A DNA stretch of 64,000 bases from the NCBI GenBank assembly GCA_002529455.1, contig NYMS01000037.1, forward strand, positions 88,070 to 152,069, read 5' to 3'. This document shows positions 57,801 to 64,000 of this stretch, piece by piece. Within the stretch, counting starts at the first letter, position 1. Every line of letters starts with the position of its first letter. The translations under genes and the position numbers were made by a program. The notes beneath the pieces were generated by a model. It saw only the letters and a program-made list of their open reading frames with translations. It was not told the origin of the DNA and searched no databases. Origin of the DNA: Glycomyces fuscus (GTDB taxonomy: Bacteria; Actinomycetota; Actinomycetes; Streptosporangiales; Streptosporangiaceae).

Positions 57801-59567
57801 GTGCGTAAAGTACTGATCGCCAACCGCGGCGAGATCGCCGTGCGCATCGCCCGCGCCTGCCGCGACGCGGGCCTGGCCAGCGTCGCCGTCTACGCCGAGC
57901 CCGACCTGGACGCCCTGCACGCCAAGGTCGCAGACGAGGCCCACTCCCTGGGCGGGTCCACCCCGGCCGACTCCTACCTGGACATCGCCAAGATCCTGGC
58001 GGTGGCCGAGGCCTCGGGCGCGGACGCCGTCCACCCCGGCTACGGCTTCCTGGCCGAGAACGCCGACTTCGCCCAGGCCGTCATCGACGCCGGGCTGACC
58101 TGGATCGGCCCGCCCCCCGCGGCGATCACCGCCCTGGGCGACAAGGTCCAGGCCCGCCACATCGCCAAGAAGGTCGGCGCCCCGCTGGTGGCGGGCACCC
58201 CCGACCCGGTGGAGTCGGCGGAGGAGGCCCGGGCCTTCGCCTCCGAGCACGGCCTGCCGATCGCGATCAAGGCCGCCTTCGGCGGCGGCGGGCGCGGCCT
58301 CAAGGTCGCCCACACCCTGGACGAGGTCGCCGACGCCTACGAGTCCGCGGTGCGCGAGGCGGTCACCGCCTTCGGGCGCGGCGAGTGCTTCGTGGAGCGC
58401 TACCTGGACAGGCCCCGGCACGTGGAGACCCAGTGCCTGGCCGACACCCACGGCAACGTCGTGGTGGTCTCCACCCGCGACTGCTCGCTCCAGCGCCGCC
58501 ACCAGAAGCTGGTGGAGGAGGCTCCCGCGCCGTTCCTGTCCGCGGAGCAGATGGAGCGGCTGCACAGCTCCTCCAAGGCCATCCTCGCCGAGGCCGGGTA
58601 CGTGGGCGCGGGCACGTGCGAGTTCCTGGTGGGCGTCGACGGCACCATCTCCTTCCTGGAGGTCAACACCCGCCTCCAGGTCGAGCACCCCGTGACCGAG
58701 GAGGTCACCGGGATCGACCTGGTCCGGGAGATGTTCCGGATCGCCGACGGCGAGGAGCTGGGCTACGGCGACCCCGAGGTGCGCGGGCACTCCTTCGAGT
58801 TCCGCATCAACGCCGAGGACGCCGGGCGGGGCTTCATGCCCGCGCCGGGCACCATCACCGAGCTGAACCTGCCCGCGGGCCCGGGCGTGCGCGTGGACAC
58901 CGGCTGCGAGGCCGGGTTCACGGTGCCCCAGGCCTTCGACTCGATGGTCGCCAAGCTCGTGGTGACGGGCCGCACGCGCCAGGAGGCGCTCCAGCGCTCG
59001 CGGCGGGCCCTGGCCGAGTTCACGGTCGGCGGGATGCCCACGGTGATCCCGTTCCACCAGGCCGTGGTCACCGACCCGGCCTTCGCCCCGGCCGACCCCG
59101 AGCAGCCGTTCGGGGTCTACACGCGCTGGATCGAGACCGAGTTCGAGAACACGATCGAGCCGTGGTCGGGCACCCCGGGCGAGGCCGCCGGGTCCGAGCG
59201 CGAGACCGTCACCGTCGAGGTGGGCGGCAAGCGCGTCGAGGTGGTGCTTCCCGCGGGCCTGGGCGCCTCGGCCCCCGCCCCGGCCGCGGGCACCGGACGC
59301 AGGAAGCGCGCCCCGCGCGGGGGCGGCGGGAACGCCGTGGCGGTCGGCGGCGACTCGCTGGTCTCGCCGATGCAGGGCACCGTGGTCAAGCTGGTGGCCG
59401 AGGAGGGCCAGCGGGTCGCCGAGGGCGACACCGTGGTCGTCATCGAGGCCATGAAGATGGAGCAGCCGCTGAACGCGCACAAGGCCGGCACCGTCACCGG
59501 GCTGAAGATCGCCGCGGGCGAGACCGTGGGCAACGGCGCGGTGGTCTGCGAGATCAGGGACGCCTAG
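57801..59567 (+). CDS. accA: Acyl-CoA carboxylase alpha subunit (biotin carboxylase/BCCP)
   Basis: Carboxylates its own biotin with ATP and bicarbonate. It has 588 residues. The biotin carboxylase N-terminus is [20 protein letters not shown] and the ATP-grasp loop is [35 protein letters not shown] follows. A Gly/Ala-rich linker (about 480-515) leads to the C-terminal biotin-carrier domain with the biotinylated lysine in [15 protein letters not shown] (about residue 552). The GTG start is within a usual N-terminus. A near-perfect palindrome terminates the unit. BirA encoded nearby should biotinylate it. Confidence 0.95.
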   Translation: MRKVLIANRGEIAVRIARACRDAGLASVAVYAEPDLDALHAKVADEAHSLGGSTPADSYLDIAKILAVAEASGADAVHPGYGFLAENADFAQAVIDAGLTWIGPPPAAITALGDKVQARHIAKKVGAPLVAGTPDPVESAEEARAFASEHGLPIAIKAAFGGGGRGLKVAHTLDEVADAYESAVREAVTAFGRGECFVERYLDRPRHVETQCLADTHGNVVVVSTRDCSLQRRHQKLVEEAPAPFLSAEQMERLHSSSKAILAEAGYVGAGTCEFLVGVDGTISFLEVNTRLQVEHPVTEEVTGIDLVREMFRIADGEELGYGDPEVRGHSFEFRINAEDAGRGFMPAPGTITELNLPAGPGVRVDTGCEAGFTVPQAFDSMVAKLVVTGRTRQEALQRSRRALAEFTVGGMPTVIPFHQAVVTDPAFAPADPEQPFGVYTRWIETEFENTIEPWSGTPGEAAGSERETVTVEVGGKRVEVVLPAGLGASAPAPAAGTGRRKRAPRGGGGNAVAVGGDSLVSPMQGTVVKLVAEEGQRVAEGDTVVVIEAMKMEQPLNAHKAGTVTGLKIAAGETVGNGAVVCEIRDA

Positions 59568-59588
59568 CGTCCGCACCACGCGAAGGCG

Positions 59589-59625
59589 AAGGGGGGAGGC
59601 ACCGGCCGCCGGTGCCTCCCCCCTT
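59589..59625 (+). terminator. Near-perfect palindrome after accA
   Basis: Arms of 18 bases (59589-59606 and 59608-59625) flank a single central base, starting about 20 bases past the accA stop and ending CCCCCCTT. It would form a very stable hairpin. Confidence 0.88.
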
Positions 59626-59712
59626 CCGCGTGTGCTCCCCCAGAGCACCAGGGGCCAGAGCACCAGGGGAAGGTACATCCGGTGCCCCGCCAGCCGTCCT
59701 CACGCACACCTC

Positions 59713-60049
59713 TCAGCGACGGGAGGATCCGGCCAGGTCGGCATCCAGGTCGTGGAGTGCGTCTGCGCGGACCAGCAGGAGATCGGGTTCGGGCCTCTGC
59801 CGCCTCCCGGGTACAGCCGTCATCCCTGGGCAGATCCGTCCGCCGCCGGAGCAGGGTGACGGCGAACATGTGGAAGGACTTCCGGGGGCTCACGAAGACC
59901 AGGCTTCCGTCGATGAGTTCTGTGTGCCGCGGAAGATCCGGAACGCGGTCGAGGTCCTCGGCGGTGAACCCGTCCTGCGGCGGCGTCGGGAGCAACACCG
60001 CACCATCGGCCTCGGAGTCCGGGCGCGCGGCCACGGCTGGAACGGACAT
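59713..60049 (-). pseudogene. Frameshifted N-terminal Uma2-family nuclease remnant
   Basis: From an ATG at 60049 the minus strand encodes the typical Uma2 N-terminus (FTAEDLDRVPDLPRHTELID, GSLVFVSPRKSFHMFAVTLL). The match then breaks. The next conserved part, RPEPDLLLVRADALHDLDAD, appears in another frame (about 59800-59730) and stops at 59713. The catalytic acidic centre and C-terminus are absent. Uma2 proteins are PD-(D/E)XK-type nucleases of unknown role that are amplified in actinomycete genomes. This copy is dead; the C-terminal scrap near 52.7 kb is a different relic of the family. Confidence 0.75.
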
Positions 60050-60530
60050 GTCACGGTCTGCCGGTCGTCGGACCGTTCTCGTCGCCCACGGTAGCCATCG
60101 CTGTCACCCCGTAACGGTGTCTTCCACAGACCGTCCCACCCGACCCCGCCCCCGGGGTGATCCTCGCCGCATCCGCGCCGGGGAAGACGCACCGCAACAC
60201 CCGTGGAGTGGACGATGTGGCGCCAGGGACAGGAAGTTGTCGACACCCTCGTATGGAATAGATAAGGAACGAACGTTATTGTCCTTGTCTGTGACGAACA
60301 TCTGGGGACTGACGCGACGGTGGCACATCGACCTGTGCCGCCGCGGCTGTCAGGCGTGTCGCTAGGTTCACGCGCGCCCTCACGGGCAGCGCGCCGCGCA
60401 CCCCTCCCCGCGTCACCCTCCCCCCGGTGATGCCCGCCGTTCCCCGTGCCGGAAAACCCGGCGGTGCCGACCGCTCCGCCGTGCGCACCACCCCTCCGGC
60501 TGCCTATCACCACCACTGGAGTCCCATCCC
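60050..60530. other. Long spacer before the symporter gene
   Basis: No convincing gene is visible in 481 bases. It lies between the Uma2 remnant and the symporter and should hold the symporter promoter. A lower-GC pocket at about 60255-60295 contains GGAACGAACGTTATTG with a short AACGTT palindrome. I see no clear terminator or repeat. Confidence 0.35.
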
Positions 60531-61973
60531 GTGTCCGCACAGAGCACAGACGCGCCCAAGAAGCGCAGAGCCCTCCGTTTCCCGTTCGCGGCCCAGGTCC
60601 TCGCGGGTCTGGTCCTCGGTGTCGTCCTCGGCGCCGTCGCCTTCCAGCTCAGCCCGCCCGACCCCGGGACCGGTGACGCCACCAACTGGCTCGCCGTCAC
60701 CCTCGACACCGTCGGATCGACCTTCGTCACCCTGCTGCGGACCATCGTCCCGCCGCTGATCGTCCTGGCCGTCATCTCCTCCATCGCCAACCTGCGCAAC
60801 GTCACCAACGCGGCGCGGCTGGCCTGGAAGACCCTGCTGTGGTTCGGTGCGACCGCCCTGGTCGCGGTGGGCATCGGCATCGCCCTGGGCCTGATCGTGC
60901 GGCCCGGCGTCAACAGCGGCGTGGACGCCACCACCGCCGCCGAGCCCTCGGGCACCGGCTCCTGGATGGCGTTCATCGAGAGCATCGTCCCGGCCAACTT
61001 CCTCGGCCTGGGCGCGAACGTGTCGTCGGCCGACGACGGGAGCTTCAGCGCCTCGCTGGACTTCAACGTCCTCCAGCTGATCGTCATCGCGATCGTCCTG
61101 GGCATCGCCGCGGTCAAGGTCGGCAAGGCCGCCGAGCCCTTCATCGCCTTCACCGACTCCGCGCTCCAGGTCGTGCTCAAGGCCCTGTGGTGGATCATCC
61201 GCCTGGCCCCGATCGGCACCGTGGGCCTGCTGGGCAACGCCGTGTACAGCTACGGCTGGACCACCATCGGCGCCCTGGGCAAGTTCGCGCTGACCATCTA
61301 CATCGGCCTGGCGCTGGTGCTGTTCGTCGTCTACCCGGTGCTCGTCCGCCTCAACGGCCTGTCCCCCGCGAAGTACTTCAGCGGCGTGTGGCCCGCGGTC
61401 CAGCTGGCCTTCGTGTCGCGCTCCTCGATGGGCACCATGCCCGTCACCCAGCGCGTGACCGAGCAGAACCTGGGCGTGCCGCGGTACTACTCCGCGTTCG
61501 CCGTGCCCTTCGGCGCCACCACCAAGATGGACGGCTGCGCCGCCATCTACCCCGCGATCTCGGCGATCTTCATCGCCCAGTTCTTCCCCGGCGTCAGCCT
61601 CGGGATCACCGACTACCTGCTGATCGTGTTCGTGTCGGTGATCGGCTCGGCCGCGACCGCCGGGACCACCGGCGCGACGGTCATGCTGACCCTGACCCTG
61701 TCCACCCTGGGCCTGCCCCTGGAGGGCGTGGGCCTGCTGCTGGCCGTCGACCCGATCCTGGACATGGGCCGCACCGCGGTCAACGTGGCCGGTCAGGCGC
61801 TGGTCCCGACCATCGTCGCCAAGCGCGAGGGCATCCTGGACGTGGCCCGCTACCACGCGCCGCGCGACGCCTCCGGCTTCGTGCCGCTGGAGGAGCCGCA
61901 CGACGACGCCGAGGGCGATGCCGGGGAGCCCGGTGTGAGCAAGGTGCCCGCCGGAGCCTCCGGCCAGGTCTGA
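60531..61973 (+). CDS. Dicarboxylate/amino acid:cation symporter
   Basis: A DAACS (GltP/DctA) family transporter, 480 residues with eight helices and two re-entrant hairpins. The serine-rich HP1 tip is VSRSSMGTMPVT, the TM7 substrate/sodium motif is FAVPFGATTKMDGCAA and the TM8 motif is DPILDMGRTAVNVAGQ. It imports C4-dicarboxylates, glutamate or aspartate with protons or sodium. The TM8 arginine (DMGRT) rather than a DxxRT-to-threonine variant is compatible with acidic substrates. The GTG at 60531 has GGAG ten bases upstream. Succinate or fumarate as substrate would tie it to the two SQRs, but this is inference. Confidence 0.92.
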   Translation: MSAQSTDAPKKRRALRFPFAAQVLAGLVLGVVLGAVAFQLSPPDPGTGDATNWLAVTLDTVGSTFVTLLRTIVPPLIVLAVISSIANLRNVTNAARLAWKTLLWFGATALVAVGIGIALGLIVRPGVNSGVDATTAAEPSGTGSWMAFIESIVPANFLGLGANVSSADDGSFSASLDFNVLQLIVIAIVLGIAAVKVGKAAEPFIAFTDSALQVVLKALWWIIRLAPIGTVGLLGNAVYSYGWTTIGALGKFALTIYIGLALVLFVVYPVLVRLNGLSPAKYFSGVWPAVQLAFVSRSSMGTMPVTQRVTEQNLGVPRYYSAFAVPFGATTKMDGCAAIYPAISAIFIAQFFPGVSLGITDYLLIVFVSVIGSAATAGTTGATVMLTLTLSTLGLPLEGVGLLLAVDPILDMGRTAVNVAGQALVPTIVAKREGILDVARYHAPRDASGFVPLEEPHDDAEGDAGEPGVSKVPAGASGQV

Positions 61974-61992
61974 GGCCCCTCCCCCGTCCCAC

Positions 61993-62024
61993 CGCGGCCC
62001 GCCGGAGCACTCCGGCGGGCCGCG
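61993..62024 (+). terminator. Hairpin after the symporter gene
   Basis: A perfect 14-bp stem (61993-62006 with 62011-62024) has the four-base loop GCAC and lies 20 bases past the stop codon. Confidence 0.85.
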
Positions 62025-62113
62025 CCGTCTCCGGGCCCGTGAGATCGTGCACGGAGGGAACCGGAAGGGACCCCCGTTCGTCCTTGTCGGTGAGGGAGGC
62101 GAGAGGAACGATC

Positions 62114-63391
62114 ATGTTGCGCCGCTTGGTAACACCCACAGTGCTGACCGCCGGGCTCACGGCGGCGATGGTGAGCGCCGCGGTGGTGCCCGCCGCGGCC
62201 GATGCCCAGCCCCAACCGCCCGAGTCCCAGGCCATCGCCGAGGAGCTCGGGAACGACAACGTCTTCATCGACCCGAGCATCGACGTGATCCCCGAGGCCG
62301 AGCAGGACGCCCTCGAGGCGTCCGCCGCCGAGGCGGACGTCCCCGTCTACTACGTGCTCCTGCCCTCCGACAGCGTGGCCTCCCAGACCGGGATGGACTC
62401 CCTGATGAACCCCGTCATGGAGGAGGTCGGCGACGGGATCTACGGCGTGGTCGTGGGCGACCAGGCCTTCCGGGTCGTGTCCCCGAACGTCGAGGACACC
62501 GAGGCCATCCGCGAGATCGCCCTGCGGGAGGGCGGCGGCAACCAGGTCGACACCCTCGTCGCCATCCCCGACGCCGCGAACCAGGTCGAGGAGGCCGAGC
62601 AGGCCGGGGCCACCTCCGGCTTCGTGCTCCTCGGACTCCTGCTGGTGATCGTCGCCGCGGGCGGCTGGTTCGTCCACAGGAGCCGCAAGAGGCGCGAGGC
62701 CGAGAAGGCCAAGCAGCTGGAGGAGATCCGGCAGATGGCCACCGAGGACGTCGTGCGCCTCGGCGAGGACGTCGCCCGGCTGGAGATCGACCTGTCCAAG
62801 GTCGACGACGCCACCCGCGACGACTACTCCCAGGCCATGGACGCCTACGACCGGGCCAAGACCCAGCTGGACACCATCCGCGAGCCCGAGCAGGTCCGGC
62901 TGGTCACCAGCTCCCTGGAGGACGGCCGGTACCACATGGCCGCCACCCGGGCCCGCCTCCACGGCGAACCGGTCCCCGAGCGGCGCGGCCCCTGCTTCTT
63001 CAACCCGCAGCACGGCCCGTCCGTGGAGGACGTGACCTGGGCCCCGCCTGGCGGCGTGCCCCGCGAGGTCACGGCCTGCGCCGACTGCGCGCGAGCGGTA
63101 CGCGTGGGGGGCCAGCCCGACGTGCGCCTGGTCGAGGTGAACGGCGAGCGCCGCCCGTACTACGACGCCGGTCCGGCCTACTCGCCCTACGCGGGCGGCT
63201 ACTTCGGCACGGACATGATGATGGGCATGTTCACCGGCATGATGATGGGCTCCATGATGGGGTCGATGATGGGCATGGGCATGGGCATGGGTGCCGGGGA
63301 GGTCGGCGCCGGAGAGGACTTCGGCGGAGGCGGTGACTTCGGCGGGGGCGACTTCGGCGGAGGCGGCGACTTCGGCGGCTTCGACTTCTAA
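62114..63391 (+). CDS. Membrane protein with Met-rich and DFGG-repeat tail
   Basis: A 425-residue protein. A signal peptide (about 1-32) is followed by an outer domain of about 140 residues with a TPM-like look (IDVIPEAEQDALEASAAEAD, VPVYYVLLPSD, GDGIYGVVVGDQAFRVV). One membrane helix (about 170-192) and a basic stop-transfer lead into a cytoplasmic helical region (about 195-275). A four-cysteine stretch (GPCFFNPQHGP, VTACADCARAV) could bind metal. It ends with a Met/Gly tract (14 Met in 28 residues near 365-395) and five DFGG repeats. Related proteins occur in streptomycetes without known role. The ATG follows GAGG by eight bases. Confidence 0.75.
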   Translation: MLRRLVTPTVLTAGLTAAMVSAAVVPAAADAQPQPPESQAIAEELGNDNVFIDPSIDVIPEAEQDALEASAAEADVPVYYVLLPSDSVASQTGMDSLMNPVMEEVGDGIYGVVVGDQAFRVVSPNVEDTEAIREIALREGGGNQVDTLVAIPDAANQVEEAEQAGATSGFVLLGLLLVIVAAGGWFVHRSRKRREAEKAKQLEEIRQMATEDVVRLGEDVARLEIDLSKVDDATRDDYSQAMDAYDRAKTQLDTIREPEQVRLVTSSLEDGRYHMAATRARLHGEPVPERRGPCFFNPQHGPSVEDVTWAPPGGVPREVTACADCARAVRVGGQPDVRLVEVNGERRPYYDAGPAYSPYAGGYFGTDMMMGMFTGMMMGSMMGSMMGMGMGMGAGEVGAGEDFGGGGDFGGGDFGGGGDFGGFDF

Positions 63392-63424
63392 CCCACGCGC
63401 AGCCGACAGAACGATGACGGGCTC

Positions 63425-63453
63425 AGGGCCCCGGGCGATTCGCTCGGGGCCCT
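63425..63453 (+). terminator. Hairpin after the Met-rich protein gene
   Basis: AGGGCCCCG pairs with CGGGGCCCT around an inner GCG/CGC pairing, 33 bases past the stop codon. Confidence 0.85.
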
Positions 63454-64000
63454 TCCCGTGTCCTCCACGTTTTCCACAGGTGGTGGTTGGGGGTGTCCCG
63501 GGGTGGGGTGGGGGTGGTTTCCTGGAAATAGGGGGGATCCCACCCACGGATGTTTCGGCATGCCCTCAAACACCCGGCACTCGATAAGGGCAATAGATCA
63601 AGGGGTAGGGAGGAGCCGTCCACAGGCCACCTCCCTACGCCATTCCCGCCGGGGGTTGCTGGCGGCAACGAAAACGCGCCAGCTGCCGCGAAGTGGAATA
63701 GGCTGCGGAAAACGGTGTGCGTTGGGCGGGGGTGAGGGTGGCCGACGGAAAGCGGCACCAAAGGCGGGAGCGACTGCCGGAGGGCGGCTAACGCCCGGGG
63801 GGTGAGGGTGGTCGGGCTCTGCGACGTCGGCACCAACGGCAGGCGGGCCCCCACGCCCCGGGCCGCGCCCCTGGCCCCCGTGGTGCAGGGCAGGCGATGG
63901 CACCACCAGTGCCAGAACGTTGTTTTGTTCGCACATTTTCGGACACCCTTTGGCCTGACATAAGCATGGCCCGACAATCAATGGCGACCCCGGAAAGAAA
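63454..64000. other. Gene-free end of window with imperfect direct repeats
   Basis: I find no supported gene in these 547 bases. GGGGTGAGGGTGG occurs at 63729-63741 and 63799-63811, and CGGCACCAA at 63753-63761 and 63828-63836, which together give an imperfect tandem duplication of about 70-75 bases. The last 90 bases are clearly less GC-rich (GTTGTTTTGTTCGCACATTT). Confidence 0.45.

Noticed and set aside
63469..63480. DnaA-box-like TTTTCCACA in gene-free DNA
   Set aside because: A single imperfect box without a cluster or dnaA/dnaN neighbours does not make an origin.

Overview
The window is very GC-rich DNA from an actinomycete. Codon use, frequent GTG/TTG starts and a mycothiol-biosynthesis gene (mshB) place it in Actinomycetota. 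So do the sigE-rseA-htrA block, the purE/purK/gtrA block and the cya-birA-pccB-accE-accA block, whose arrangements recall Streptomyces and Mycobacterium. The general style fits a Streptosporangiales or Nocardiopsis-like genome, but that finer assignment is inference. Most of the window is ordinary chromosomal core. I see no tRNA or rRNA gene, complete insertion sequence, prophage or CRISPR array.

Layout: 1-6 kb holds envelope functions (DUF4429 protein, family-2 glycosyltransferase, TM2 protein, LCP ligase, membrane protein, UDP-glucose dehydrogenase). 6.1-7.4 kb holds a secreted TNT-type NAD-glycohydrolase and a scar of a broken MFS/TetR pair. 7.5-12.8 kb holds purK-purE, GtrA, a CPBP protease and Mrp. 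13-18.3 kb is the extracytoplasmic stress locus: sigE, zinc anti-sigma factor, RseB-like protein and HtrA, with a divergent O-methyltransferase. 18.4-28.5 kb holds PepA, DUF3117, a DivIVA-like protein, a LOG protein, the lysine/DAP genes dapE, dapD and dapC, a lysozyme-like exported protein and ferredoxin FdxA. 28.6-40.3 kb is mixed: an unknown 453-residue protein, a site-2-type protease, mshB with its membrane partner, an S9 peptidase, a small protein ending in a RHIM-like amyloid motif, a SpoU/TrmH methylase, two GNATs and a TIM-barrel protein. 40.4-49 kb holds two complete, differently built succinate:quinone oxidoreductase operons on either side of a LysR regulator. 49-60 kb holds a lipoprotein, a metallo-hydrolase, adenylate cyclase, biotin ligase, PEP carboxylase and the acyl-CoA carboxylase subunits. 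60.5-63.4 kb holds a dicarboxylate/amino-acid symporter and a Met/Gly-rich membrane protein.

The carbon-flow genes form a coherent theme. PEP carboxylase (anaplerosis), two SQRs, a dicarboxylate symporter and biotin-dependent carboxylases with their own biotin ligase sit together with a cAMP synthase. A CRP-like palindrome lies in the leader of the second SQR operon.

The most interesting non-core signals are: (i) a dispersed, structured repeat that starts right after stop codons in at least four places, with a compensatory hairpin around an invariant loop; (ii) the orphan amyloid-motif protein at 36.5 kb; (iii) the 570-bp leader at 44.8-45.4 kb, with a perfect 25-bp inverted repeat and an AT-rich inverted repeat; (iv) three exact 17-bp tandem repeats upstream of dapC; and (v) gene remnants (MFS/TetR, two Uma2 fragments).
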